From Sitta carolinensis (taxonomy: Eukaryota > Chordata > Aves > Passeriformes > Sittidae), in the NCBI GenBank assembly GCA_032173965.1, contig CM063284.1, positions 63,424,863 through 63,488,862 on the forward strand: a stretch of 64,000 bases of DNA. Direction: 5' to 3'. The notes beneath the pieces are model-generated. The model saw only the letters and a list, made by a program, of their open reading frames with translations. It was not told the origin of the DNA and did not search any database. The position numbers and the translations under genes were made by a program. Every line of letters starts with the position of its first letter. Within the stretch, counting starts at the first letter, position 1. Below are positions 1-17,003 of the stretch, piece by piece.

Positions 1-2260
<2,260 letters not shown>

Positions 2261-5200
2261 TAAAGTAGAGCCTTTCTTCTTTGTCCCTTTTGTCTTAAGA
2301 CTGTCTTTTATGTTATCAGTTAGAGTATAGTTGCACCTACTGCCCTACCATAAATAGACTTTTCAGCGTGGATTCCTTCTATGAACAGCAAAGGTACAGC
2401 AAACTTTGCTACACCCATTGGTATAGAGGTTGCTTGCTGCTGTTTTGGAAGGCATGGAAAAGCAATTGTTACTTTACAGTGGATGAGTGCTAATTTAAGT
2501 GCCTTAAGACTCTCTCCTCTCCTAGCTTTTGCCTCTCAGGCAGTTGTATGTGTGTGCAATTTCAAGGAAAGCATCACTAAAGTAGTTACTGTTACTGTTG
2601 TTATTTTTAGTTTTTGGTGAATGAAACTGTGTAAAGTCAAAACTACAGAAAGGGACAAAACAGATGCTTCTGAGAAGAGGAACTGCATTGTAATGTGGTG
2701 CAGTGGCTATTGCTTGCAAAGGACTACTTTGAGATACTGCTGCCTTCTCTTTCCTAGAAGTCACTGAATGTGCTAAATGTGGGTTAAAATCATAGACCTC
2801 AAGCCTGTCAGTTACAGAAAATATGTTGAGAGTGCAGGCAGCTGGGAGTTGTCCTTTCTGTGAAGGAAGAATGAAAACAGGCTGTCTAAAAATGCCACTT
2901 AAAAGAGAGAATCTGAAATGCTTCCTCAACCTTTTTTTCCTCCACACTCCTCACATCCTGGTTCCAAACCAAAACGAACTATATAGTAATGATGGTAGTA
3001 ATATTATTAACAAATACAGCAACAGTATTCTTTCAAACAAAAGAAGTACCGATGTTTTCTGTATGACCTTATAATTCCACTGAGAAGCCTGATGGGGTGA
3101 GGAGGACACACTCTTGTTCCTGTTCCAGTGTTTTCCGTCCCTGGTCCTACAATCTTTCCTGGAACAAACTCAGACTCTACTAATCCCACTTAGCTCATCA
3201 GTCTTATCAGAGTAAAATTTATGTTATCTTCCATACTGGTAGAAGTTTTGCAAGGCTTATTGCATCCTGCTGCTGGACAGGGCAAAGATATTTGTGTTCT
3301 GTGAAATACAACAGAGGATTGAAAATTATTTCTGCTGAGCTGTTTAGGTAACATCTACTGTTGGTGTGATCCTGGGAGACCGTGGTCATTATTTCACAAC
3401 CAACCTGTTGCTTGCACATTGTCTTAAAGAATTTCTGCTTCCCTGAACACTTAGTTTGTCTCCTCATTCCTCAGATGTGCTGGCATAATGGCTTGTATTA
3501 TGCCATTGAGTAGCTTCAAGAAGCTGGTTAAAATTAAAAATAATAGCAAGAAGAGGAATTGAGGCTTTTTGCCAGGTTTCTTAATTTTTAACCTGCGTGA
3601 AACTTTCATCTGTTGTTCGGAGTATGGTTGTAGGAGCAGCTGCTGCTGCAACCCAGGAGACATCCTCTTCCTCTCTTGGGGTTGGCAAGAGGCAGGAGGG
3701 CTTGTCCCTTACAGTTACTGCTCCTTGTGCCCAGCACAGTTCAGCTTTGGAAATAAGTAGGATTTCTACATTACCAGTCTCCAGAAGGTGCACTTGAGTA
3801 CTCTGGGTGAAACATTTTTGGAAGAGTATTTGGTAGATTTGGGCTGAGGGAATTCAGACCCTGAGAGGCAGCTAGGTGATTCAGGCGTAATAGTAGGGAA
3901 CTTCGTGCCTTTGGTACTTTTCAGATTAAAACCAAGAAAAAACCCGGCCCCTACACAGATGCAAAATTAAAACTTTTTCTAGCTTTCATGGAAGGTAAGG
4001 CATCATTTGACTACTTCAAGCATCATGAACTGTTGAAATAATATTACAGTTGCTACTTCTGTTGCTGTGAAGGAGACTGTTCTTGTTTTGTTTCCATTTA
4101 CACCCAACACAGACTTTTACATAATTTTTCTTCCTCTCTGAGCTTCCTCTTTCCAGTCAGACCTTTTCTGGGTTCCTTCTCTTAAGCTGTATTGGAGCAT
4201 GTTGGGTGTTTTTATGTTGTCTTCTTGTTTCCTTTTAGGCTTTTTGTTTTATTTAGCTGAATATGCAATTGTTTCTTCAATCCAGGTTATCTAGTAATCC
4301 CAGAAAGAGTTGTGTCAGGAATATTGGGTAAACAGAGGACATGCAGGAAGGTGATGAGGGGGCAAACAGGACTGAAATTGAATCTGTGGGTTGACTGCCT
4401 CAGCTTACCAAGTTTTGAGAAGTTATGTCCTCCTTGTCTTTCCTCAGGGTTTCTCAAATCAAACTTTTCAGTTGTCTGTTCAGCTGTGTGTATAACTAAT
4501 AACACTTTTGTAATAAAATACACCCTTAAAGATTGTATATTTAGCAATGTACTCTGAAGCAACCATTATATATAAGTTACTATTTATTTCATTATAGCTT
4601 GTGGGGTTTTGTCAGGGTTGGGTTTTTGGGTTTTTTTGGTGCATGTCAGGAATGGTCTTTCAAAAGCTTGAACCTGTCATGTTCTAGAGGAATAAGTCAC
4701 CTGTATTTCACACTCATGATGGAAACAGAGCGCTAAGCAAATAAGCATAGTAAATAAGGGAATCCATTGTAAAGGGCTCCTGTTTCTTTCGTAGTTTAAG
4801 ACTCTGGTTTGACCTTTCAGTTCTTGAGTGTAATGGCAGGCTGATATTTTTCCCTGTTTCTTCTTCCTGCCTCTTCCCAGCTGTTGTGTCTGGCAGTCTT
4901 CTGGCCTATGTCCATCACTTTAGGGGCTAATCTGGCAGCATTTCCTCCTCCTGCCTAGAGGAGGTCACCTTATAGAAAGGGAATAGGGATTCATGCATGT
5001 GTGCAGCATATATGTGGGTTTAGTTTGCAGTTATAGTTGACCCAAGCTCCTGCAGTTTCAGAGACAATTTGCATAAGAGACTGGATGAACAGCAAGTGTA
5101 AATTCTTTCAGTAAACTGAGTGGAGGGTGAATTTGCTAGCAATGAACATTGCCTTGTGGTCTCTCTATACCAACCACCCTGTTGTAGATTTTCCTCAGGT

Positions 5201-8200
5201 CAAAACTAGGTAGTGGATGCTCTCAATGAGTTACTGGACTTAGCTGTAGATAGGTAGGTGCTGGCAGGCATCTGTGGAGGAGGTAAATTCCTACCAGCCT
5301 GGCTGCAGACCAGAGAAGAGATCACTGACAAGTATTCCTTCTTTCACATAGATATGCCAAACAGAAAAACACAACAGTAGAACTCCCAGCCAAGAACACC
5401 TTAAGGTTGATCTCATCTCTTTTATTTTCCAGTTTCAACCCCTTTTCTAGTAATATAGCTTGATTAAAGAGCCATAAAGAGAGAACTGTGATGTAAGGAA
5501 GGAGATGGCTGTTACGGTGAAAGTGTGCAGATTTAATACAATAGTGCAGATTTTGCTCAGAAACTCACTTAGATAACTTTGTTTGATGGAGCAGGATTTT
5601 TGAATGCAGTGGCCTGACTGTTAGGCTTTGCATGGTTCCAGCTAGAGGAAGCTTCTTACATAACCAGCTGTGCATCTGATGCGAAGATTCCCATTTCCCT
5701 TTCTTTTTACAGGTACCATTTTACATTGCAGCAGTATTCTGGAACAGTTCTAAGAGTCTGCAGCCTGCCTTTTGTGGTGCTGTAGATTTCAGCTGGCGAT
5801 GGTAAAGAGGAAAAGGAGTACATGTACAGCTTTGCCTCTTCACAGCCTCTAGATAAGTCCAAAAACTGCAAGCCCTTCTTTCAGAGTAAATGGAGTTTGG
5901 AGAGGATTGGCTATGGCAGTAGTGGCAAGCTCAGTACTTCAAAATACTTAGATTTGTTTGAGTTCACACTCAAAATGATGGAAGACACTCACTTTGATCT
6001 GAGCTATGTGTATTACTAGTGGCCAGGTCTGAGGGGAAGCAGCAGGGTAATCCTAAGTAGTAAATAATACTTTCAGTCGGTAAAGGTGAAAATTGCCAGC
6101 ATTATTCTAACATGTGGCAAAAGCCAAGCATTTAAATGTTGCACAGAATCTGTCGTGCAGTGGGTTACCGTGTAAATGAAAGAAGTTGCTGGTTTGTTCA
6201 GTGCTTTGGGCAGAGACGAACAAAACTGTTGGTATGTGGGCTTGATAAACTAGCAGATTGGGTGGTCTTCACCATGTAAAAATTACACATTTTTCAAAAC
6301 CTATGAACAAAAGGTTATTGATGAAGGAGAATTGTGGCTTCCATGTAGCTGCATGATTTTGTCGTGAATCTCCAGTTTCCAGCTGTGATTCTCAGTTGAG
6401 AAAATCAATAGGTAACCGGCCAAAGGTGTTTGGCCTCTGTGCTGGATGCTTGTACATTTTTATGGGTAACTCTAAAGACTACAGCCAGTGGAAATTAATA
6501 ACAGTGTGCAGAGAGAGCTGTATGTTTTCTAGCAACAAGTTGCCCACCTTACCCAGGAAGAGATATGCGGAGCAGACTTGATGTGACAGTATGTTGATCT
6601 GTGGTGATAATAAGCTATTGCTTGCTTCCTGTTACTAATCTGGTGGCTACTCTTTTATATGGCCCCCTTCCCAGAAATTCACACAGGGAGTTGCCAAATG
6701 CACAATTGCATTTATCTTTTATTGTAAAGTTGTGTTAATACAGAACTGTGTGAGGTGAGAAGAGGTTGACTGATTCTGATAACTGCTAAACTTCAAAGTG
6801 GGGATTTTTTTAATTTAATGTTAGAATATTCTCTGTGTTAAGGCCAAAAAAGATATCGGCTTAGTTTAGGAAAAAATTAGGGTTAGAGAAATTTCCTCTC
6901 TTGAAGTAGCAACAGAGTGGATGGACATTGCCCACTGGGCAAAGGGTGTGCGGCGCTCCTGGGAGAAGACACTTTGTCCAGTTCTTTTGCAGGGAAGGCT
7001 GTTGGCTGCAGAAGAAAGGAACAACCCACTAGGGAGCAGTAGCATTTTAAGTTGTCACAGCTAGATTGGCCAGAAATTGCTTATTAGGAACCTTCCGAGG
7101 CCTTTAATTAATACAGCAGCTTTCTGCTAACGGTCTCAAGCATGTGACAGTCAGAAGTGTGATTGTGCGCTACAGCAAGGCCAACCCATGGGATGTGCTC
7201 CTGCTCTTTGCCTTGTGCTGGCTCCCTGCTGCCTCCTCCTTTTTCCTGTTTGTTTTTTTTTTTAAATTTTATTTTTAGATGCCAGTTTAACTCCCTGAAC
7301 TGGCTCATGTGGAGCTACAGGAATGGTTAAGGTTTGTCAAATGAAAAGGTGGGAGGATGTGTCCAAGGAGGGGGAGACAAGCATGTTGATCTCCCTTGGC
7401 TGGTGGCTGCACAGCTGCTAGGCTGGCAGAGCTGTTTTGCACCCTCAGCACAAAAAAAAGCCAGTCAAGGGTAGTCAAGCTTTTGCATATTAGGCAAGCT
7501 GCTAATTTAAGTGGTTTCTTTTAGTGATATATCCTTTTCAACTTGATTTGCAAAGGACTTTCTTGCAGTAGAGCTGTCAAAAGGTTGAGGGGACTTAGGG
7601 ATGGGGGGTTTTTTCCTCCTTTTTTCCCCTTTTTCTTTTTGCCAAATTGTTTTTATAGTTAATAATGAACAGTCTCTTTAGCACTAGACTTAGCACCTTT
7701 CATGCAAGATGTAAAACAAGGTCAATCCTGTTCCCACATTTGTAAGCTTGTGAGGGATTTCTGCTTAGTATTGTAGGTGCTGGAGAGAGCAGTGTATTAT
7801 GACTTGGGTGTGAAAGCAGGAGACTGCTTGTAATATCAAAGTGTTTTTCCAGGACCTTTTTAGTGAATAGTCTTTTCACTAATTGGAACACTATATAATG
7901 TATTTGTGTTCAGCTGTTGCCTGCTACAACACAATGTAAGCCCACTTATCAACCAGGTGCTTCTGTTATTTTTTCCTAATTTCAGTAGGCAGTGCAAATC
8001 TGCAGTAGTTGTTTGTGTATGAAGAACTACGTTAATCCACAATAAAACCAAAATGGCAATGAGATTTATGTATAATAATTTTTTAACACCCCCCCATGTC
8101 CTCCTTCTGGGAATGCTGATATGATTGGAATGTATTTTTAGTGCTGCACATTTATATTTAAATAACAAGCCCTATAAACAAAGCAGTAGTAGTCCATTGG

Positions 8201-9084
8201 AGTCGATTTGCAAAGGAATAGTAAAAAGACAGATTACCTGCTTTATAATGCAAGTCAAGAAGATCATTGTATGTAGTTTGAAAAGGAAGAAATTGGGTGA
8301 TTAATGTTGTTTCAGTATTTTCATAAGGAACAAACAGAAGTTGTGACATGAATTCTTCTATCCGACATGCAAAGATATAACAAGGTACAATAATCTGGGA
8401 ACACTTGAACTTTGTGGGTAGGCAGTTATGTAAACAACTTGTTTGAGTAGTGATTTAATAATTATGAAGGTATGATTTATAGCAAGCTGATCTCAGCTTG
8501 TGTTACACCATGTCCAATTCCAGCTTGCTCGTTATCACCTGCCACCTTCTTTTCAGAAGTCAAGAGTTGCAGGGAAACTTGCAAGTTCTTGACCTTGAGT
8601 TTGGACTCATTCACTGAGGGATCAAGGAAGCTTCCAAACCAGATGGGATAGGTGCAATTGTTTCTGTTGTTCTGTCTGTGGCAAACACTCCCTTCAGCTG
8701 CCCGATAACCCGTCCCTAACTGTGATTCACATAATTCGTGTCTCACCCCTGTGTGTGAGAGGCCAAATGTTGATTGCTTTAAGACCAGGGAGAGGTCGCT
8801 CTAAACTGATGTTGGAAATAGTTGAAAAAGACACTTTTTAAAAGCTTATTTGTTTGCCAATGTGAAAGAAATTGTTTTAATGCAAATATGCCATTGTTGG
8901 TGTAAGACTCTAGCCTTATGTTTGGGCTAATATAACTGTTTGCAACATCTGGTGTGGTCCTGTGTGCTATGCAAAGATAATGATACTAAAAAAGAGACCA
9001 CCATTTCAATATTTTAAAGTGGAAGTGTGTCCTAATATGGTGAGTTTTATGAATATTTTAAGAATAGAAGAATATTTATTAATA

Positions 9085-9100
9085 TTTATATTAATATAAA
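9085..9100. repeat. 16-bp perfect AT palindrome
   Basis: TTTATATTAATATAAA equals its own reverse complement. It sits in a wholly A/T stretch (about 9071-9104) full of AATATTT repeats. It could extrude a hairpin, or it may simply be a by-product of AT richness. No function is assigned. Confidence 0.6.
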
Positions 9101-9126
9101 TTTAGGAATGTAAGAATATTTGATGG

Positions 9127-9203
9127 TGGGTTGTTTTATTTTGTTTTGTTATTGGTTTGATTTGGTTTTTGGTTTTTTTTTTTTTGTTTCGTTGGGGGTT
9201 TGT
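9127..9203 (+). repeat. T/G-rich low-complexity tract
   Basis: This strand-asymmetric stretch contains almost only T and G, with TTTTG-type units, a T13 run and a G5 run. It is the same type as the tracts at 39224-39274 and 57405-57583. It is simple sequence, not coding. Confidence 0.75.
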
Positions 9204-10213
9204 TAATAAGTATTTGAAGATTGTATTCATACTGTATGCTGGTTTGGCATACACTGAACTATAGAAAATCCTGTTCTGTATTCATTCCTGTGGCTGATAT
9301 GGACAGTATATAAGTGGTAGGAATATGTTCTCAACATTTTCCTTGCAAATGACAGCGTGAACATGAGCTACTGCTGATTCACCAAAACTGACAGCAGTGT
9401 AGGTATTAGTGTTTTTATGTGTCAGGTAAGGGTGTGGGTCTTGAGACTCCCAGATGGATGACAGAGGCTTGGAGTTGTATGAATACAGCTCAGAAATAGG
9501 TCAGTCTGTGTCACCAGCATCTCAGTTTGGGATTGCAGAAGTTTTCTAAGTTTGAACTGATTTTGAGAAGTATAAAGTAGTAGTATAAAGATTTGCTGTC
9601 TAAATCTCCATATTGTAAAGATCTCCTCTAGAATCTTCTCACATCTCTTGTTTTGGATAGAAAATTCACAGGAATTTTACGTATATCATCTAGCTTCTGC
9701 TGATGCAGTGTTCTTCCTTTCTCTTCTTCCATTGCTGCATCCAGCAGCACAGAATTTCCTGGGGGAAACTCGTTGTTTTTTATTTCTTAACATGAACATT
9801 TGTATGTTTAGTTTTTTAGCAGTATGTTTATTGTTAAATAATTTGTACAGTAATGGTCATATCATCATTATGTTTTGATTTTATGCTTTTTTTTTTTTCT
9901 TTGCTTTTCTTGCTTAGTACGTGTTCCTGGCTCTGATTAAATAAGCTAAAGTTTAAGGGACCTTACCAATTATTTAGAAGTTGTTTGGTTTTTTTCCCCC
10001 AGTTATATTGCAGTCTATTTTCTCTGGTAGCATCCTTCTTTCAGCTTTTAGACTAGTTCTCCCCTGAGTTTCATAGTTGTAGTTACTATGGAGATATCTG
10101 TTCATTCTTCCTCTTCTCCTCCCTCGCCCTCCTCCTTTCCCAGGAGCTCCTGCAGCTGTTATTTATCTTTTCAATAAAATAAGTAGACTTTGTACAGACT
10201 TTGTTTTAATACC

Positions 10214-10237
<24 letters not shown>
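10214..10237 (+). repeat. Poly(T) run, 24 T
   Basis: This is an uninterrupted T24 homopolymer. It could be the 3' poly(A) of a minus-strand retroinsertion, but the flanking sequence to the left shows no recognisable retroelement and I saw no target-site duplication. It is best called a simple homopolymer. Confidence 0.85.
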
Positions 10238-10244
<7 letters not shown>

Positions 10245-11436
10245 GTCTGTAATGCTTTCATTTTCATGAAATCCTGTAGGTATTTGTTTATATGGAAGAA
10301 AAATTTGGGATATGAATAGAGAGTGGGGCGGTCACTTTTGGAGCTATTATCTGATTTGATCTTCCTTCACAGTTGAAGAGCTGTTCATTGAAGTCATAAT
10401 TCTGTAAAATGAATTAACTGGTAACATTTGTGTGTATGTATGCTGAGTGTCAAGGACAGCTTTTAGGATTTATTTATTTTAAATGGCAGCTTTTGGAATT
10501 TATATAAAACATATTCTGGTGCAAGTTAAAATTTCTTGGGTGAAGAAATGAAAACTTGAGACAACACATCATTAGCCTTTTAAGTTGGGAGAGACTTTTT
10601 TTTGCACCTCATCATAATTTGATAGTTCTTTATATACAGCTTTATGCATTCCAGTTTAACAGAGAAACACGGATGTTTGGGTAGTCAGCAATTCTGCAAC
10701 AGACATTATCATTTGCATGTGTGCTACTGTATTTCTAATCCACTTCTCTTGGGGAAGCACTGTTTCACTTTTGGTGTCTGTGGTTTGATATCACTGCTTT
10801 GCTGAATTACTTAGGTTTGAAATGTGCTCTCCAACCAAGAAGTTCTACCACCTGGGAAGCCAGTATAGCTGCACTGTGCTTTTAATGGATGTGTTTCTTA
10901 TGGTAGCTGCATCTTCAGTGGTTTTTCCCGTCTTTCTTTGGAGACATCTCGCTTATGGTAATTATTACAATGTTACATTGTTTTCCTTTGGCTTGCTGAG
11001 CCCTGTGCGCTGTCACTTGTGGCTATGCACAATCAGGAGCCTGCTGAGAATGCCCTCTGTTTTACAACTGCATAAATAACCTACCTTGGGCTGTTGGTCA
11101 GATAAGGCAAATCTCCTTGCCTCCCATTGAGAGTGTTGGGTTGAAATTGCATCCTGGAAGCCCACGAGTTACACATAATAAGGAGGCATGTCCCTCCCTT
11201 GACCCCATCTGTACTGGGTCTGGCATGGTTTGTCACCTGGCCAAAGCAAAGGTAGGTGGTGTTCTGTGACATCAGTAGAACTGTATTGGACAGATTTCCT
11301 GGGCACCACAGGGAGCACAGCAGAGGTGGCTTTGGGGAAAAAGATGAACAGGAGCAACATCAGTCCCTGTGGGGGTGGATGGGTACCCTGATCAACTCAG
11401 CCCTCCAGGATAACTTTGCTCTCACTTTTATTCTAA

Positions 11437-11452
11437 GCAAGCAAGCAAGCAA
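11437..11452 (+). repeat. Short (AAGC)n microsatellite
   Basis: About four consecutive AAGC units. It is short and of no evident function. Confidence 0.6.
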
Positions 11453-14400
11453 CATCATCTCCTTTGGCCATTCCTATTCCTTGTGTGGCAAGGGAGGTAC
11501 TCTGAATCCCTTTACTTTTGTCTGCCCTGCTCTTTTATTATGCTTTAGATTATTCCTGGCCTGCTGACAATTTGTTCTGCAAGTTGTCAAGCAAAATGTG
11601 CATTTTAAAATAAATTACTCTAAAATTTTAATCAACTCTTTTTTTAGAAGGGAGTCTCATGTTTTTCTTTTGCATACGTCTAGTTCACTCTTAAAGTAAG
11701 CAGCTGGGACTTTCTTGATTGCTTCTATTTTTAGTGACATCTTCTTTACACCTGCACATTGAAAATCATGAGGTTTTCTAACAGAGATTGAGAAATCTTT
11801 CAGCCTCCCTGATTCTTGGGTCAGAAGCTTGAAATCAAGCTGGCCCTCTAATTGCAGTATCTTGGTGTGCATGGACTCTTCTTATGTTTGTCTTACACTA
11901 GAATAATTGACCATTATTGATTTTCCTTGACAGTTAGTTCATCCCACTTGGTTAATTTGTAACAGAACAAGAAGACTAGGTGTATCACAATTTCTGAGAC
12001 TCTCACTTTTACGTCTCTAGGCCTGTGAAATCCTCTCACTACCTGAAAATTAAAGTATTAAGTAATACCTAGGCAAATGTTGCCATGTAATCAAGGTTTG
12101 ATTTTTACCCATTTTATTTCATTTCTGTTACATAGAAATCCAGCCATTAAATTCACTTTTGATACATTTGCTATATGCCATCCCATATTAAAAGTATTTA
12201 ATTGCTTCCAGATGGAGTGCAAAATAAACTTTAAAGGTGAATCAGATGAGAAATGGAAAAAGAAGGGAAATAGCATTTCAGTAAAGGTCACACTCTTCTT
12301 ATCAGAAGAATCAATTGAAGTAATTCAGGAAAAAAACACCACATAAAAAGAAAGTTTACTTTTCCTTGAAGGTTTTGGTTGCAGGACAGTTCTAAAACAT
12401 AAATTCATAAATTTGTTGTTCTTTGGGCAGTACAACCCACAGTATCTCTAAGTAGCCTAGGTACTGGGTAGCCTTGTGTTCAGATTCTTGTGTGGCCTTG
12501 CACAGTACTTAATCACCCTGTCTGTTCCATCTTCAATTTTAATTGGCAGAGTTTTGAGCAGTTAAAGATTGAAGTAATAGTTGTTTATTGTTTTCAAGGG
12601 CAAAGTATATTATATTATTTATATCTGTTTTGAATATGTGTCTGTTTTGGACTTTATTTATTGCTCTTCCTTTTTCTGGTACTAAATTCACATAGATAAT
12701 CATAAACATAAATAGACAAAAATTCCTCTCCCTGAAGGAGGATTTTGAGAGTGCTTTATCAGCACAACTGCATTTAAATCCATTTTTAAATAACAAGGGT
12801 TAATTCCTGCATCCGCTGAAAGTGCTTATTTATTATTGATTTCAGTGGATTGGACATTTTCCTAAGATGTCTGCAGGCTGAAGAAAGCTGTAAATTAAGT
12901 GCCTGTGGTTTTGACTGTACTTGGAGTAGCCCTTCAAAGAGTCTTGTTTATTTTCCTTTTCAATTATCATACTCTGTTTATACCTGCTGGAGTTTTACAC
13001 CACAGAAAGCCATCAGAAAGTGATGCTGTGTACCCTCCACTGCGTATTTTGCCAGGCTCTTACCTGGCTTGTGTCATCTTGCTGCCTCTGCTCAAGGTGG
13101 TCAGTGTGAAGTCTGAGAGACTGTTCATTGACTGGATGGCTGTTGACCTGGGTTTCATACTTGTTGGGTGCTTGGTTATTTCAGTGGTAGAGAAAGGCGT
13201 CCCTTCACCCACAGGATTGTTCCTTTGAAGCCTTTTGCTCAGAGGCTGCGGTGGAGGTCTTGCATTGTATCGTTTGCCCCGAAGCTGTAGCTGTGCAGAG
13301 TTACTAATTCATTGGGACTACAAAGAGAATATGTCATTCATAGTAAAAATGGAATAACCTCTCCTTTACACTTTCTTCCAGTGTTATGGGGTAATTCACT
13401 CAGACTGTCTCAATATTTTATAACAAAATTACCCCATCGTATCCTAAACCATTCTGTGTTCCTCTTATTTCAAGTCATAGAATCTTCTCAGTATGGAACT
13501 TTACTGCAAATTATGGTCGTCATTTTCAGCTTCTCAGTTGCATTTTCTTGAGCACTGGTTCCCAACCACTTACTTTGAAACTGCTCAGTTTCAGGAAAGT
13601 TAACTGCTTTATCTGTTTGGTGTAGGTGTGTGATTCCATGGCATTACCTGCTGTCTGCAATTCAAGACTTCAGATTGATTTGCTTCTCTATCAGGTTTTT
13701 TCCTGCCATTCAAAGCCCTCTGTCAGCCTGGGGAATGCAGCTGTATGCTAATTTCCCAGTTTGAACAAAACACTCATAGGTCACTACCAAAATACGTGGT
13801 CTTCTTGATTCAGAGGGAGGAAGTTTCTGGGCTGGGATGGGTGAGAAAGGCAGGATCTGGGTCTGTTGCTGTTTCTTGTTTCTTCTCAGCTCTGGGAGAT
13901 GAAGTTTCTTTTCCTGAAATGGAGCTCCAATGTTAGAAATGCAGCTCTGTCACATCATTATTTTTAACATGAAAAAGGCAAGTTGAAAGGGAATTTGTAA
14001 CAACTTCTTGTTATTCTGTCTTTTAAAAGGAAGTGTGGATGTAATCTTCACATACCATATCTTCATATAACAATTTTTAAAGGCCCTTTGGTCTTAAGTA
14101 GTGTTTGACATGAGGAGAGGCAACAGCATTTGAGTATCTAGGCAGATTTCCAAACCCTGATACTATGTGCTTGTTCTGACCTATCTTTTCTTCTGGGTGT
14201 TCTTTTTCCCCAAGACTTCTTGCTGCTCAGGGAACATGTCTTCCAGAGCTTGACATTCCCAGCTTAAAAAGCAAACTGACAAAAACTCCTTAAAGTTGAG
14301 GCTTGAGGACACACACATATTCAGGAGTATTTTTTTCCCATTTCAAATAGACTATCCTGTTGAGTCAGACACCTTCCTGGGAGGGAGAGGGGAAGGCAGA

Positions 14401-17003
14401 ATTATGTAGAGCATTCTAGCAAGATGTTTCAAGGAAGTAGATCAAGAAGGCAGGTGTTGAAGATGTAAAGCAGTGTTATTCATGATTCCAGATAAAATAT
14501 AGGAAGAAGAAAGTTTTCTCTTGCCTTCCTGGACACCCCACACCTTCCCACCCATGTTACTAATAAGGACAGCAGAATCCCTCTTTGCTTTTCTCACTCA
14601 GGTTTGTTTTTTTTAACGTAGTGTGAAGAATGTTTTGTTCTTCTGAGGTAACCTTTTCTGACAGTTTGCTGGTTTTTGTATGAAAAGCATGGAACCTTTT
14701 AGTCCTTAAAACAGAAGTCCATTTTCTGTTTGTGCTCCTCTCTGTACTTCTTTAGTGGTCATTAGTCAGTCCAGGATGGATGAATTAGTTGTTGACTTTT
14801 CTGCTTTGGTTTCTTCCTTGTTTGTTCCTTACTCTGTTGTTTCTTTGGACCATCCCAACCTTTTCTACTGAAGTGTTTTTCTGCTAAGTTTTATTCAATA
14901 GAATCCTTGTGGTTTCCCAATATGAGCCTTAATGAAAACAAATGTTTACGGCGTTTCCTGAGCATTAGGTGAGCTGCTATCTTTAATTACGAACGGCTTG
15001 GAGATGGAGGAGGAAACCCACTTATTGGCAACAAAGGGCCCTAGGACTGTTTGTGCTTGGCTCATTCATCTCTCGCTGCTTTGCAGACAAGTGAGACTTT
15101 CTGAGCATTTGAATACAGTTTATTCTATCAATTAAAAAAGAACAAAACAAAACCTGTCTCTTACATTGCTTAAATACCTATTAAGCCCATGAATGGAATA
15201 CTAATTTCAGTGGTTCTGTATAATGAGCTCTAAATTTCTGAGTCGTGTCGTCCTTGCAACCTCTTAACAAGAACATGGAAAACCCCACCTAAAACCCCCT
15301 AATGTCAGTCTCAGTTCCTTAATTATTTTGATGACTGTAGAAATAAAAAGCTCCAAAGCATTGTGTCACCGTGGTTATTTTCCAGATTGAATATAACAGG
15401 GAGGCTTTATGAAGATTTTCAGCTCTGTTACTGGGGTGGATGAAACACAGAGCAGGAAGGTCTGAGCACTGGCAATACTCAATGCCAGCAGCACACCTCA
15501 TCAGCTGACAAGCCTTTGAGAGTTCTTAAGTGGGATGAGATACGAGATTAGTTGGAATTTTGTGTTTCTTTTCTTTTTGGCCCCCCCCTCCCTCAGTATG
15601 AGTGCTAGCACATATAAATCATGATGCTTAGCTGGTGTAGAGAGCGGGTGTCGCAGTGCAGAGCAGTGCTCTACCAGCTTGATAGGAAGGCAGAAGTGAT
15701 GTTTGAGCTGCATGTGTGAGAGTCCTTTATCTTTGGATGGGTGTTGCTTTGAGGTCCTGTGGATTCTAGTTAGGCAATGCAGTGATTCTGGGCACTACCT
15801 GCATTTCAAAACATAGATGTTACTTGAATGTCATTTATTCTTCCTTTTAATACACCTACACTTGGTTCAGCTGCACAGTCCCTGTAGAAGAGGCTGCTGA
15901 GTGCACAGTGACAGCTAGTACGCTCCCCATGCATCACAGAAAGTGCTCTGCTCATTCTTCTGGAAAATGTTGTTATATAATGCAGCACGGTGCTTTGCCG
16001 TGTCTGCTGGGGGATCACCCCTCTGTTAGGAGGGTTGCATTGTCAAGGTGGGTGTTTTAAGGATAGAATTCAGCACTACTTAATGATATATGAAACATAA
16101 TTTAATGCATTTATCACTGCTTTAAATTTTCTGGCCTCGCACAACGAACATCCTACAGTGTGAGTTTCATTTTCTCCTGTATTATTTGTATTATTGGCAA
16201 ATGTGCTCATTTATACAAGGGAGAGAAAAATAAAGGCAGGGAACCTTGAGAAATGCCAGCTAATAAAAAATAAGACAGTTGTGTTTTCTAATAAACAATG
16301 AACATAGTAAAACTGGTGATGCTACAGGCATCTTGTGTTATTGATGAAAACAAACTGCTTACTGACATCTGCAGCAACCAGCCCTTGAGTGGTAGCATCC
16401 CAGGGCCCCGCAGTGCCATGTGTTAGGCAGAATTGCTGGAATTCACAGTGTGAGACTCAGGTTTTGAAGTGGTTTGATTTGTTTGGTTTCCCCCCTCAGG
16501 CCTTATTTTTTCTTGCAGATTTATATTTCTTATACAATAGGAAATAAAAGTAAGATAAATATAATACATAGTATAAATAAGAATAAGGGATTAGCTGCTC
16601 TTTTCTTGGAGATGGTGTGAAAACTGTAGGTATTTCTTTCGGACAGCTGATTACTTTAGCCTTCTGAAGTCCCCATCGTTAACAGTTACAATCTATCAGT
16701 ACTGCTCTGGAATAGCATTTCACATACTGGAGACTCTTCATTGATTCTCCTGAAGAATTTCTTCTCTCTGCTGCATCCCACCACCTGACACAGAAATGAC
16801 ACACTTCCACAGGTTGTGAACATCCTCTGCCTCATGGGCAAATTCACTTAAGTACCACAGCTTCTGTGTCAAGTTGCCCTTAGCATGAGGAAACTTGGGT
16901 TCAGCATATGTAGCTGCTGTAACCTGGCTGTATTATGAAGCTGATTAATTAATTTTTCCTCTTTATACTGCTACTTGTATAGTATTTGTAGATCAACAGT
17001 TTT

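Noticed and set aside
8483..8500. CAAGCTGA / TCAGCTTG short inverted repeat
   Set aside because: Eight-base arms with a two-base spacer are expected by chance several times in a window of this size, and the loop is too tight for an RNA hairpin.
10150..10240. AATAAA followed by a T24 run as a gene end or retroposed mRNA
   Set aside because: The homopolymer is T, not A, on the same strand as AATAAA, so the order does not fit a polyadenylated insert. No exon-like sequence precedes it.
11205..11260. TGTACTGGGTCTGGCATGG as a possible second LTR start
   Set aside because: Only a short phrase resembles the LTR edge and the following sequence does not continue the match, so it is not supported.
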